Source: a virus
Strand: one strand, 5' to 3'
DNA: 60,147 nucleotides
Virus record (IMG/VR): IMGVR_UViG_3300043433_000128
Span: 1 to 60,147 of that record
Made by a program: the position numbers and the translations under genes. Numbering within the stretch: position 1 is the stretch's first letter; each line of letters starts with the position of its first letter. Shown here piece by piece: positions 18,601 through 29,400 of the stretch. The notes below the pieces were generated by a model. It was not told the origin of the DNA, searched no databases, and saw only the letters and a list, made by a program, of their open reading frames with translations.

Positions 18601-20182
18601 TTGTTAAACCAACACTGTTTGCTTCTGCTGAATTAATTTCTACAAAATCAACAAGATTCTGTCCATAAACTCCAAATACACTTTGTCTTCTCTTATTGCC
18701 TGATAGAAAATCTTCAATGATAACAGAGCTTCCATCAACTCTTGTTTGATATGTTACAATCTCTCCATTTCTAATAGCTTGGGATATTGCAATTGCAATT
18801 TGTTGTAAACTTCCTTGTGTTGAGAATTTATTATTAACTGCTCTCGCTGCCGGTATATTAGAATCTGCTATAATTAAAAAGTCTCCTAAATTATAGTTAG
18901 AAATTTCAATTTCAGTTTTATCTCCAATAAATAATCTATCATTTGTTGAAGGTGTTGCAGTAACTGTAAACTTAATAAATCCTCTAGGATTTGGTTTCTT
19001 AGAAATTGAAGTTATTGTTTTTCCAGTTTTACCATATCCTCTAAAAAGAGAATCAATGTCTCCAGTAGAATTAATTAAAAACTTATTGTACTGAGAAATA
19101 GAAGAACCTTTTAAATTATAAAAAGTACCTTCTCTGTCTTTAACGTATCTTAAAGTAGGTATATTAAAATCAGCAGGAGTTGGGATCATATCAATATCTA
19201 TAAGTCCTGTTCCTGTTAAATCATATTGCGTTTGATATGTGTTTTGAACTATCTTAACGGATCCATCTGAATCAGCGACTTCACTTACAAAAGATCCTTC
19301 TGTTAAATCATCAACATATAATCCAAAGTATCTGTATATCTTGTAATCACTTGCGGTAACGTCATCAAATAAAAATTCCAGGTTAATTACATTAGCAATT
19401 GCAAGTCCATTTCTTTCAAAACCACCTGTAATTATCTCATTGCTAAAAAATTCAGGGTAATCTACTTGAGTGTAATATTTGTCGAACTGTTCAGCTTTAC
19501 TACTAAAACCTCCGTTTACTGTGTCAATTCCATTAAAGAATGATTGAGAACCCTCTTTAAAATTTACACTGATTGCTGCTTTTGGAAATTGTTTATCATT
19601 GATGTGATTCGATAAATATTCTCCTAATTTTGAAGAGTTACTTAAATCAAACGTTTTAACGATAGTTGCATTCTTAAGAATTTCTAGAATTCTATCATTT
19701 TGACCTAAAGTATCATCAGCATATTCTCTTTTATATTCAACATCTTCAATTCTGTAAACCACAAATTTAGATGGCATCTTTCTTTCAAGCCAAATCGGAG
19801 CAAATATTTTATATTGCTCATCATATAGTTTGGTTTCATTATGAATTGCACCATAATGATATTGATCTTCGTGTTGAAATTGATAATCAGAGTATACTGT
19901 TGTATCTGAAAACTTTCTAAGTACTTTATATTTTTCGATCGATGATAAACCTTTGTAGAAAGAAGCAATGTCGTATGAGTATCTTCCGGAAGATTTTAAC
20001 TCAAACTTTTGATATTCGATTCTTGAAAGTTCTTTACTTGCTCTAAATGAACTCAAAAACAAATCACCAATAGAGTTAACAACTAACTTTACATTAGTTG
20101 TTAACTTTGGGTTTGTTCTTAATATTGCGAAAGATTTATTATCTACTGAATTATCTTCAATATTGGTATTAATTGTAGCCAT
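15665..20182 (-). CDS. Giant virion structural protein
   Basis: This is the longest protein in the window, about 1505 aa. No domain is recognised. It is acidic, rich in Asn, Asp, Ser, Phe and Tyr, with no signal peptide or membrane segment, consistent with a baseplate-peripheral or tail-appendage protein. I chose the ATG at 20182 over the GTG at 20191, because the A-rich leader and late promoter fit either but ATG dominates here. It is followed three bases later by collagen-like fibre B, so it may be the proximal part that anchors the fibres. That is inference from order only. Confidence 0.65.
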   Translation of the reverse strand: MATINTNIEDNSVDNKSFAILRTNPKLTTNVKLVVNSIGDLFLSSFRASKELSRIEYQKFELKSSGRYSYDIASFYKGLSSIEKYKVLRKFSDTTVYSDYQFQHEDQYHYGAIHNETKLYDEQYKIFAPIWLERKMPSKFVVYRIEDVEYKREYADDTLGQNDRILEILKNATIVKTFDLSNSSKLGEYLSNHINDKQFPKAAISVNFKEGSQSFFNGIDTVNGGFSSKAEQFDKYYTQVDYPEFFSNEIITGGFERNGLAIANVINLEFLFDDVTASDYKIYRYFGLYVDDLTEGSFVSEVADSDGSVKIVQNTYQTQYDLTGTGLIDIDMIPTPADFNIPTLRYVKDREGTFYNLKGSSISQYNKFLINSTGDIDSLFRGYGKTGKTITSISKKPNPRGFIKFTVTATPSTNDRLFIGDKTEIEISNYNLGDFLIIADSNIPAARAVNNKFSTQGSLQQIAIAISQAIRNGEIVTYQTRVDGSSVIIEDFLSGNKRRQSVFGVYGQNLVDFVEINSAEANSVGLTNSLVPPGITTNFLHWDMYTMIGGSSEGQSILVKSSEIGNVKVGEWVKLKDNNKFIQIIEIEKDPIETDTYRIVLDSKVTLSNDSVFEIYDVYRTEHGLFSAYDFKDFDFDFYSERNSNIGDLQYDSGTYIIKNPNYINQTETPNEPQFIPIDIDAFEFFEGLSDVLEAEKIQETASARIIRNEYDRLNENKLKETALNSRMVPTICKFNLKDASNARNLPYILNVNEAFGEDNLSPNIEIDSPRKVEYMNMEHFHINRIPKSLQGNGRLDFNNYTDFAGDGGVSVNKLKDTSFNYFESYFNWNGYYDMVDDIWYDNTAKRLWTKFDEGNSIKNSSTVFRGLRYSYLKRKENIKEVPTEFISDSNVTDYKFGVVFSYYMEVDSNGNPITNNSVVVSTVKNDAFKFICIVIELNVVENKEGEINRYLMYTLKDINDIGTGLPLNTDIPFFIDFQNSSFSGINDEAVLNASAPSVIDGTAKFTKYVRPDEFGEYSWIYFTALGDTYAVKVVSILNDESVLVSGWPYLFDTATGKEVPGGVRLNPQDFSLVPSASYIFKYYQGGKNEFANLLNEINAYNFANRFNKFGEVNYINVDKSGKITNNDFVLSIESGVDVIKPSIIKSETDPDRPKAYRLSSGEIGSIIVDREDGGYIAMLRRMNGDYNPLFNNVISFTDIHAGKVLPFQPTPPELPQISDRNLIIYNSNNNRGVAFESYKNNSSDYGFINNYFYHKVNDEDSKSILKLSQTSDKLPLYPVIGEIAIDKKNINLFKSKYANDYFIKSLPGGAFRTAHGTLSPVEKKNFMVSTIMKVKDSYDITKFTNVQEKTLESLDKVRVNNVNVETIHWFEDEYQVIADFYLPDAILGELIEDGIRIKFKKYVNPINSFGDKSSIDDDLKLYANANISTRFIIDNIDIYGVEGKDLATNFISVLNTSELTENGFNKLTNFNIQSYQNDGLSFRLIYNKRRGYTYNFKVHVKIQA

Positions 20183-20200
20183 ACAGGACACTCTTTTTAT

Positions 20201-20216
20201 TTAGATTATATATCAC
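20201..20216 (-). promoter_or_regulatory. Putative late promoter of the giant structural gene
   Basis: The minus strand reads GTGATATATAATCTAA, 18 bases before the ATG at 20182. It shares ATATATAATCTAA with the site at 13317-13332. Confidence 0.55.
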
Positions 20217-20247
20217 AGATTACCGAGACATAAAATCAAAGAGTGGT

Positions 20248-23200
20248 TTACCACTGTGTTATCTCTGGATATGAAAAGTCAATCGTATTATCTGTTAAAT
20301 ATCTTCTACGTCCTTTGTTATTTCCAACATTTGTGTTATAGTTAGTTAACATTGAACTAGTAATATTATTAATGTTCTTACCTTGTGTTGTGTATTTAGC
20401 ATAAACTTCAATATCAAATTGGAATTCATTTTTACCTAAGTCTAAAATATCGATTCCGATCTTTTTAGCATATGTTAAATTTGTAAATACGTTTGTTGTA
20501 ACTCCACCAACTCTACCAATACCTGAAGATCCAGCACCAAAGTAATCTGTCATTCTATATTGGAAAACTAAGTCTAATGAAATTGCATTTGCGCTTCCAC
20601 CTGGAATAATTTTCTTACCATTTTTATTAGATGCGTTAACAACTAAAGATCCTAAATTAAGAGGCGCAATATATAGGAAAGATCCACAAGATCTACCACC
20701 TAATAAATATTTGTCTTCTGGTGAGAATCCATTTTTAATTGTTGTTCTAACTCCAGCAGATCCAGCATTATTTATAGTATCTAATAATCTAAATGGCGTT
20801 TGTTTCTTACCATGTAAATCATCAGCTCTTAATACTGCAGTTTTTGGCATACCAACCATACCATTACTAGCTATATTGATTGCAGAATTTCCAGAAAGTA
20901 ATAAAGGATGGTCGACATGCATAAATATTCCATTAGAATATGTTTGTTGTCCTACTGTTCCAATAGTTGTTTTATCTGGTGTAGTTCCAGTGGAAGATCC
21001 ATTATCAAATGAACCAGCCCAAATAAAATCAGATGCTAATGCTCCATTGTACGAATAAGCACTAATAGAAGCCGAAGAGAAATCAGTTACTTTTGTTGGT
21101 GAAACTACTGGTTCAGCATTAACACCCCAATTAAACGTTAAACCATACTCATAAGTATCATAACCAGTAGCATCGGATGGATCAACATCGCCGATTGTAT
21201 TCTCATTATACACATATAAATTATCATCATTTGCAATGTTTCTGAATCTTGAATAAATGAATTGACCGTTCAACTGAGTCGACTGATCTGGTCCATTATT
21301 AAAGTAATCTTCAACTGAACCCTGAATATTTTGATAAACTACAGGTACAAGATCATATTTTGCTTCTGACGTGTAATATGTATCGTTTGCATAAGTAGGG
21401 TCCTGAACTCCAGTTCCTAATCCAAATAGAGTATTAGTAGTTGAAACAGCTGCAGGTTTTGTAGTGTCTCCTAATATTCTTGCAATTAATTCTAAATCAG
21501 TTGCTTTAGTATTTGAAAGTTCTATTTTAAAGTTCTTAGTAACAATTGTACCTTTTCCATTTGCCGGAACTTCATTGACATAATATCCTGCAAATAATTG
21601 AACGGTTGTATTATTAGTTACTGGCGTAATGTTTCCATCTTCATCAATAATTCTTACCATTAATTCTCCAGTAGTACCTTCGATCACGGCTCTTAAACTT
21701 AATATTTCGTTTTGCAACGCTAATAGTTTTTCGTAAACAGTGATAGGTGCTTGTTGGTCTGTTAAGAATCCTGAAGCAATTGTATTTGCACTATGTGAAT
21801 ATGTTGTATCTCCAACTGTAAATGATTCTCCAACATGTGTAAATACTCCAGCTGCTTCTAGGTCTTGCTGAATTTGAACTTTTAAAGCATCCATTTCGTT
21901 TGCTTTAATTACAGTTCCTAAAGCATCTGTATTAATTTCACCTTGTGGGAATTCAATTTTGTAAATTTCAGACCATTCAGATTCTACTGGATTCGCAGGG
22001 AAACCAGCTTCTGAAATTGACTTAATCATAAATTCTACAACTTCTCCCGGCGTAATTGATATGTCTAATGAATTGAAGTTAACTGCGTTTGCATCCTCTT
22101 CACTTTCAATAATCCATTCATATTTTCCTTCAGCATTCATTTGTCTCTTTCTGACAGGTCCTAAAACCTCAACCCAGTTTGAGAATGCTGCTGTTTTTTC
22201 GGTTTGATTTGTAGCATCAACGAATTTAATTTGATCGACAGTTGCAGTTTTACCGGTAGTTGAAACATAACGGTATCTAATTTTAAACTGTACAACTTCT
22301 TGGGAAACTTGGTTTCCTATTTTTTTAGGTTCTGGGATAGCCCAAAATCCTCTAACTTTATATTTTGGATCAACTGTCTGTAAATCTGAAGATTCAGCAG
22401 AAGATTTGATTTCAGTAACTACTGAAGAAAACAATTTCGCTTCAGAATCTTTTTGTGAAATTAAAGAGTTAAGCTCATTTTTATGAATGTCTTTCTCTGC
22501 AGTTGAACTAAATTTCTTAGTGTTAATTAGAGATTTCTTTTGTTTGATTGACTCATCTAACTTTTTAAGTGTTTGTTCAGTTGAAATCTTATCAGCCTTA
22601 AGTTGTTTAATCTTATCGGTTGTAGTATTATCAGTAAGATGTTTATTTATTTGAACTACTTTAAAGTTTCCTGTGTCAATTACAGGTGCACTTGGAACAA
22701 TACCAACTGCTGCGGGTGGAATGTAATCTACCTTAAGCGATTTAATAAATTGTCCAAAATCAGAAACCTCATTTTTATAATATTCAGCAAGAGTCATCGT
22801 AACTCCTGACGTATTTGTGATTTCTAATTCATTTGAATAGAAACCAATACCTGGAGAATAGTTTTCTGCTGGTATTTTAGAAATTGGATCGATTGGTTTA
22901 ACAAAGACAACTTGTCTTTCATTAAAACCAACTTTAATTTCAATGTCTAAATTAGTATCTACGTCTTTATAGATTCCTAATTGATTTACTCCTAACTTAA
23001 CAGATTCAGAACCTTCTAATAATAACAACTCAACTTGTGATGTTGAATTATCAATTGAAACGATTTGGTATCTTGTTCTATAATTTCCTGAATTAACGAT
23101 TAATGAATCTCCAACTTTTAGAGTTTCAGTATCTTTAAGAGACTTTGTAGAGTCAGAATATGTTAATTTGTTAAGTGTATATAATTTAACGGTTTTTGTT

Positions 23201-23898
23201 TGAGAAATTCCATCAATAACTTGTGTTTTTTCAGCATTATCGATTTTGATAACGTCCAAAAATCCAGTGTACTGAATCATTCTCATCGGCATATCTAAAA
23301 CTTCAGCATCAATGTAGTGTAAATAACCATTGCTTGCTAATTCGTTTTTAAATGTAGCATAATCAATTTCGCTACCACCTTTATATATTTCGTCGAATGC
23401 AGTTACTGATCCTAAATCATTTTCATTAAATACAAATCTCTCAACATAAACCTTTTCGGTTTCTACTGGAATTTGACCAGTAACATCTAAGTTTACTGTT
23501 AATAATGGATTTAAAAAGTCTTCGAAAAACTCGTTTAATTTTGTACTAAATGTAGTTGGTGCTGCAAGATTTGTAATTGAAGGAGAAGGTCCTTTCAATC
23601 TTGCAGTATGGATAGTTCTATAAGATCCATCCTTTAATCTAACATTTGCATTAGATCCTTCAAGTCCACTAATCGAATTAATATTAGTATTTAAACGCTC
23701 AATTTCTCTCTTCAAATATCCGAATGCCGGTATTTGAATAGTTTCCATTGTGTTTGTCTTACTGTTGAAAAGGTCAATAACCACTGTTTCTTTATCAGTG
23801 GTTATTGCTTCATTAATTCTATTGAATGTTTCTAAAGAGTTAGTGTTTAACTCTAAGAATTGCTCAAGTAATTGTGATATTGAATTGCTAGCGCTCAT
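20248..23898 (-). CDS. Large virion structural protein with central coiled coil
   Basis: The 1216-residue protein has no recognised domain. Around residues 425-500 there is a Lys/Glu/Gln-rich coiled coil (TTDKIKQLKADKISTEQTLK), flanked by beta-rich halves; the C-terminal half is Gly/Asn/Thr-rich and resembles fibre shafts. A second helical patch (YEKLLALQNEILSLRAVIEG) lies near residue 730. It follows the 23900-25840 gene with one base between stop and start. Context downstream of gp6 and gp7 suggests an outer baseplate or fibre-attachment protein, filling the place of T4 gp8-gp11, but no homology is visible. Confidence 0.62.
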   Translation of the reverse strand: MSASNSISQLLEQFLELNTNSLETFNRINEAITTDKETVVIDLFNSKTNTMETIQIPAFGYLKREIERLNTNINSISGLEGSNANVRLKDGSYRTIHTARLKGPSPSITNLAAPTTFSTKLNEFFEDFLNPLLTVNLDVTGQIPVETEKVYVERFVFNENDLGSVTAFDEIYKGGSEIDYATFKNELASNGYLHYIDAEVLDMPMRMIQYTGFLDVIKIDNAEKTQVIDGISQTKTVKLYTLNKLTYSDSTKSLKDTETLKVGDSLIVNSGNYRTRYQIVSIDNSTSQVELLLLEGSESVKLGVNQLGIYKDVDTNLDIEIKVGFNERQVVFVKPIDPISKIPAENYSPGIGFYSNELEITNTSGVTMTLAEYYKNEVSDFGQFIKSLKVDYIPPAAVGIVPSAPVIDTGNFKVVQINKHLTDNTTTDKIKQLKADKISTEQTLKKLDESIKQKKSLINTKKFSSTAEKDIHKNELNSLISQKDSEAKLFSSVVTEIKSSAESSDLQTVDPKYKVRGFWAIPEPKKIGNQVSQEVVQFKIRYRYVSTTGKTATVDQIKFVDATNQTEKTAAFSNWVEVLGPVRKRQMNAEGKYEWIIESEEDANAVNFNSLDISITPGEVVEFMIKSISEAGFPANPVESEWSEIYKIEFPQGEINTDALGTVIKANEMDALKVQIQQDLEAAGVFTHVGESFTVGDTTYSHSANTIASGFLTDQQAPITVYEKLLALQNEILSLRAVIEGTTGELMVRIIDEDGNITPVTNNTTVQLFAGYYVNEVPANGKGTIVTKNFKIELSNTKATDLELIARILGDTTKPAAVSTTNTLFGLGTGVQDPTYANDTYYTSEAKYDLVPVVYQNIQGSVEDYFNNGPDQSTQLNGQFIYSRFRNIANDDNLYVYNENTIGDVDPSDATGYDTYEYGLTFNWGVNAEPVVSPTKVTDFSSASISAYSYNGALASDFIWAGSFDNGSSTGTTPDKTTIGTVGQQTYSNGIFMHVDHPLLLSGNSAINIASNGMVGMPKTAVLRADDLHGKKQTPFRLLDTINNAGSAGVRTTIKNGFSPEDKYLLGGRSCGSFLYIAPLNLGSLVVNASNKNGKKIIPGGSANAISLDLVFQYRMTDYFGAGSSGIGRVGGVTTNVFTNLTYAKKIGIDILDLGKNEFQFDIEVYAKYTTQGKNINNITSSMLTNYNTNVGNNKGRRRYLTDNTIDFSYPEITQW

Positions 23899-23899
23899 A

Positions 23900-25840
23900 T
23901 TATCTTATAATTTCAAGTTCAAATGTCTTGTTTATTTCATCGACACATATAAACTCAGCGTATGGTTTTAAACTAAGAATGTTAGAAGTTTCTAAAGATC
24001 CTTTTAAAACCCAACCAGCATGTTTATCAGTGTAGATATTAATTTTGTATGTTCCTAACGATGGTATCGCATTTTTAAAAGCTAGTTTAATAACTTGTCC
24101 TTTTTTCCATGTATTAATACTATCGTCTAGGTATATATTCAAATCTCCTGTTAACACTCCGGAGTTTGTATTAATTCTTAGTAAGTTATCAAATGGCTTA
24201 ATTCTTGTAATCATACCAGTTGAGGCAGTTAAATTTAGGTTAAATAGATTTGAGTTATTTACTAAATTACCTGCAGTTCCTCCAACAATATCATATTCAA
24301 ATATATCATTTAAAGCATATCCATTATTATCATTTAAGATTTTAATGTTTGTTGGGTTCGTTTTATCAATTTTAACCCCATTTCCTGCGATTAAAACATC
24401 AGTGTTATATTGAACTTCAGTTGGTATACTTCCGCTAATAACTTGATTTAATCTAGCATTAACTGAAGTAATCATGTCGATAATTGAAGTTGATGTTGCA
24501 AAATTAAGAGCTGCATTTTCAAGAGCAACTTCTAATTCTGAAATTCTCGCTGCAAAATCAACAGCTTGATTTGATGTCATTAAAACATCTTCAACTTGTG
24601 CCAATCTATCAACAATTGATGCATATCTATTATTTGCTTCGACCATTAATCTTGCTGCATTTTCAAGGGCAGTTGTTGTGTCCAAGAAAATGTCCATTGA
24701 GAACGTCGAGTAATCATTAATGTTTGACTCTAATCCTACATTATCTAATGATGAATTAAATTTAACATTAAGTTTAAGTGCAAATGCATTACCATTTAAA
24801 CCAGTAACATCGTTTGGCTTATATTTGGTTAATTCTGGAATATACCAACCCGTTGTGTTTAGATCATTTTTAAAATTATCTAATAATATGATTCCATATA
24901 GATTCGTACTTCTATTTGCTACATTTGATTTTGAATATAAATCATAATAAACTAAGATTGCATTAAATCTAAAGTCTCCACCTCTTTTAGAATAATCTAA
25001 AAAGTTATTTAATTTAGGGTCAGTTGCAATTTTAGCATATATTGATTGATTCCATTCAATACCGTAATTATATGTGTTTTGATCTAGACTAATTTCACCA
25101 GTACCACCAATACCTACAGAATCAGCAATAGCATCCATTGTTAAATTAGCATCAGGATGTTGTTGTCCAAATCTACCATTGATTGCACCATTATTTAGGT
25201 TAACATCATATGCGCTTGCAGTAGTATTATAGTTAGATGATTTGAATAAAATATCTGGAGTATAACCAACAGAAGATGGAACGTTTACAAATATTTCATT
25301 GTAAGTATTTCCTTGATAGTTTTTATCATTCGAAACGTCGATATTTCCAAGGTATTTTACAAGTCTATTGTAATTATTACCAGCATTTGTAGTATCTTCA
25401 TTTTCGATTGCTCTTGAATATCCTGAAACTACTTGTTGTGAGTTTGCAGGTTTTACAGTAAAAGCACCTAAATGATGTAGCCATTTAAAGAAAACCTTTT
25501 CAGCGTCAGAAGAATAGATTGAACTATCAAAATCATCATCATTTAAGATAAAATTTTCAAAGTTCAATGCATAATTTTGCATTGTTTGGGCAAAATTCAC
25601 ATTTGCATCGGCATTTGGGATATACTGAGACCCAGAAGCTTGGTACATGTTTTTAAATTCAATGTAATTCTCACCGTTAGATAGTGTAGAAACGACAGGA
25701 AGCTCTAACAATGCAAACTTAGAATACTCAAAATTAATATCTGGGTTATAATAAGCTCTTGTAAGATCCCTTGCTGCACTTGAAAACGCGTACATAGTTC
25801 CTCCTTGTTCTTGAGGTATTCTTATTAATGGTGTTGCCAT
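23900..25840 (-). CDS. Virion structural protein, baseplate/fibre region
   Basis: The 646-residue protein starts MATPLIRIPQEQGGTMYAFSSAARDLTRAYYNP. The first 400 residues are Asn/Tyr-rich and probably globular. Residues 395-460 are helical and Ala-rich (ENAARLMVEANNRYASIVDR), likely a trimeric coiled coil. The C-terminal 180 residues look like a beta domain. This globular head, coiled coil and beta tip layout is common in trimeric phage fibres. It follows gp7 and a small fibre-like protein in the wedge operon. No family is recognised. Confidence 0.6.
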   Translation of the reverse strand: MATPLIRIPQEQGGTMYAFSSAARDLTRAYYNPDINFEYSKFALLELPVVSTLSNGENYIEFKNMYQASGSQYIPNADANVNFAQTMQNYALNFENFILNDDDFDSSIYSSDAEKVFFKWLHHLGAFTVKPANSQQVVSGYSRAIENEDTTNAGNNYNRLVKYLGNIDVSNDKNYQGNTYNEIFVNVPSSVGYTPDILFKSSNYNTTASAYDVNLNNGAINGRFGQQHPDANLTMDAIADSVGIGGTGEISLDQNTYNYGIEWNQSIYAKIATDPKLNNFLDYSKRGGDFRFNAILVYYDLYSKSNVANRSTNLYGIILLDNFKNDLNTTGWYIPELTKYKPNDVTGLNGNAFALKLNVKFNSSLDNVGLESNINDYSTFSMDIFLDTTTALENAARLMVEANNRYASIVDRLAQVEDVLMTSNQAVDFAARISELEVALENAALNFATSTSIIDMITSVNARLNQVISGSIPTEVQYNTDVLIAGNGVKIDKTNPTNIKILNDNNGYALNDIFEYDIVGGTAGNLVNNSNLFNLNLTASTGMITRIKPFDNLLRINTNSGVLTGDLNIYLDDSINTWKKGQVIKLAFKNAIPSLGTYKINIYTDKHAGWVLKGSLETSNILSLKPYAEFICVDEINKTFELEIIR

Positions 25841-25862
25841 TTAAGCTTGATTTTTATTTTTA

Positions 25863-26426
25863 TTAATATACAACTATAGAATTCATCGCTGAAATAACAT
25901 AGAATAAATCAGTGATTGTAGAATATCTAAGTGTGATTGATCCTCCGTCCAAAACATCGATAGAAGTTGCTCCAGCGAAATTAGTAACATCAAATGCAAT
26001 ATCTCCACCTGAAGGAATTAATACAATTTCTTGTCCATTTTCAGCAGCAGAAAGTATAATTGGTGCAGAAAATTGAGGAGCATCTAAAATATAAGTTGCA
26101 GCATCATAACTTCCAGTAGGAAGTGTAAGTACTCCATCTTCGATAGAAGCGACTAATCCTTTATTAAAGAAAGCTTTTTGGGTGAACGTAGATTCTACAT
26201 TAGCGATTAATTCAGTTGTAGTAACTTTGAAGGTATCGATTGTTCCATTGTTTACTTTCAATGTACCACCTTTAACTTCTCCTGTTAATGAAAGAGTCTG
26301 AGTAGTTGTGTTCAATAACGATGCAATATCTGCTAATTCAGAGTTTAGAGCATTAAAATTGTTATTAATTACAATTCTAGACGAAGAAACACTATCAGTT
26401 CCTAAGATTGTTGTTATACTTGCCAT
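25863..26426 (-). CDS. Small fibre-like structural protein
   Basis: The 187 residues begin with a short helical segment (VINNNFNALNSELADIASLLN), as in trimeric fibre stalks, followed by regular beta-strand repeats such as GEVKGGTLKVNNGTIDTFKV and a C-terminal strand-rich domain. Few charged residues are present. It lies directly after gp7 in the wedge operon. A small trimeric pin or fibre is the best guess; no family is recognised. Confidence 0.6.
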   Translation of the reverse strand: MASITTILGTDSVSSSRIVINNNFNALNSELADIASLLNTTTQTLSLTGEVKGGTLKVNNGTIDTFKVTTTELIANVESTFTQKAFFNKGLVASIEDGVLTLPTGSYDAATYILDAPQFSAPIILSAAENGQEIVLIPSGGDIAFDVTNFAGATSIDVLDGGSITLRYSTITDLFYVISAMNSIVVY

Positions 26427-26427
26427 T

Positions 26428-29400
26428 TTAAATGATTTTTAATATATTTTTATTTATTGTGTTTTTATTTCCATTAACATCAGTTAACTCTAATTCAATA
26501 TTATAGTCTCCTTTATGTTTAAATAAGTATGTCAACCACATATTACTATAATATATATCATCAATATTTTGACTAATATTTTTTAATGTCCATTTTTGAG
26601 ATACTATCCCAGGCATATTAGTGGTATCGAAAGAAAATGTAACATGATTTAACATGTTAACTTCCATGTGGGTGTCAATAATACATATATCATTGAAATC
26701 TGGGTTATAACTCGTAAAATGAATTTCAGAACCTGCAACTATTACACCACCCGAAATTAAAGAAGCTATTTCAAATTCAGCATCTCCACCACCTGTTGGT
26801 ATTTTTACAAGATCATTTATTGTATATCCAAATCCTTGATTTGAAATTCCAAATGTATCAATAGCACCTGCAATATCTGAAAAGATATCGATAGTTAAAC
26901 CAGACCCTGTACCGTATACTGTAGGTTGATTTAATCCTGGCGAATATCCTGTACCTGGTGCTGTTAATATTATCGAATCAACTACTCCACTTACTAAAAA
27001 CCCAACACTAGAAAAATCATGTGTTCTAGAAGGTTCTTGAGCTACTGCAAGTATGTAAGTACATTCATCATTAATTCCATCTCCATTATTATCAACTAAA
27101 ACTGGGTTAAAGTTAAACTTTGAAAATAAAGGATGCGCTGTTGCACTTAATCCTGAAAGTTCATTAGCAACGTTAATCCAAGCAGTCAAATCTGTTGAAC
27201 CAGTAGGATATGTTGATGTTATTTGATATGTATCTGTTATTTCAATGTTTGTGACTGGATCAATTTGCTTAATATACATTGTAGAATATTGGTTCGAATG
27301 ACCCATATCCTGTCTAATGTCGAATTTAAACGAAGAGTTAATGTCAGCACCGACTCTCATCATGTCCCAATTAACTTCTTCACCATCATTCCAAATATGT
27401 GTTTTTAATTCTTTCCATTGGTATGGTCCTGCTGTTTCATTAAATCCTGAAACTGTTGAATTATCAACATATCTTCTAACAGTTGAGAACTCTACCCCAT
27501 TTTCAACATCGTGAACATAGTTTGCCCTGTCTAAAGTTAAATAGTATGTCGCTATAATACTATCAATGTCTGCTGTGTTCTCTCTAGACCAATCCCAGTC
27601 ACTACCTGCTACATCATAAGAATATTTGTATTGATTCCAATTTAATTTAGGAAGCATTCTTTGGAATAATCCATAAACTTCAACATTCTTGCTTTTTACT
27701 TCAAAATAGTCAGCAGCTTTATAAGAACTTCTTACATTATATAAATCATAAATTGCTAGTTCTACTGAATAATTCCCAGTATATGGAAGGACTATCGGAA
27801 ATTGTTGGTATTCTGGATGAAATTCTCCAGCATTATCAACATATCCAACACCACCTCTAAATGATTTTAAATATCCATTAGGTCCTGAAATTATCCATTC
27901 CATTTCATAGATTCCTTGTTTCCACCAGTTCTCCCATGTTAATAGGTGATTTCCAGTATCATCAGCATCCATATATGAAAATTCTGCAGAGTCCCATGAA
28001 TCAATAAATGATTCCGCATTTAATATTACTGGACATCCTACTGGAATCCCAACTAATGTATTAAATGTTGACATGTCAGTATTGTAATATCCATTATAGA
28101 AGTTTTGGATCGATTCGCTAATTTGTTCTCTATCCGTATTTGTAAGAGCTCCAAAATCTTGATAAATTCCAGTTAATCTATAATCAACCTTTCTTAAATC
28201 TTCAATAAATAATTGTCTCTCCTTTGGAAATCTACTAAAATCAACATTTTGTCCAGCGTTCTGTACTTTTATTGAGTGTTGGTTGTTCCAAACATTTAAG
28301 TTAAATTGAGAAAAGTAATCCCCTTCTCCAGTAATATCAACTATTTTTGCTTGAAGAGGTAGAAAATCTTTTTGAAGCTTATTCTTAAGTCCATATAATT
28401 TTATTAATACTTCGTCTGGAGAATAATCTGTCGATTCTTTAACTGTTGGGATATCCCATTCGTCAACTCCGCCGTCAGCCTCATTTAAACGATAAACAAT
28501 ACTAAAACGACTTGTCTTTTTAAGGTTAGAACTTGGAAGTTCATGTCCTTTATTTTTATCTGCTAAAAATCCAACAGCATCTTGATTTGGTACAGCAACT
28601 GCTTTTAATTTACCAAAGTTTTCAGATTGCTCGTTGATGTTTAACCAGTATTCTTTTAGGGTTAAGTTACTATAACCAAAGAAATCGATCGCATTTAAGA
28701 TCGCTTTATATGTTCCAATAAATGGTTTAATAGTACTTGCTTGTAATAATAACTCCTTTCTTTTTTGGTTTAATAACAACCAGTCTGGAGCCAATTCTTT
28801 AATATCTGAATCCTTAAGAATCATATAATCCTCAGGGCTTAATGTCATGCCGATATTTGAAAGCAATACTGCTAATCTTTCATCTTCCTCTTCAGTTTCT
28901 CCATAAATTCTAATTGTTGCAATAAGAGTTTCATTTCCATTTGCATCAATTTCAGTTATATCTAAAAGTCTAGTGTGGAAGTTGTCCTCATTACTCATTA
29001 GAGCAACATTACATTTAATCGGGCTTAATGGAAGAGAATTATTGATTATCTTTACACCATTTGAATTAACACCAGATGATTCACTAGAATCTAAAAGGGT
29101 AAATGTTTGAATACTATCCCTTTGAATCTCTAATTGACCGTCATTATTCTTTGTGCTATATAAAAATATGTCTTCACTAAAATCATATCCACTAAAAAAT
29201 TCAAACTTAAATGAACTAGTACCAAGATTTTCAGATATTGGAGTAACAAATTTAGTATTTCCTAAAGGTCCTACAACCTCTTCTAAAATATAAATTGTTA
29301 GAGTCTCGTACAAACCAACAGACACATTTGGTAAATAACAAACACCCTCCCATATATTCTTTTCAGAACTATATAGAAGGTTAAGGTCGTTGGACTCACT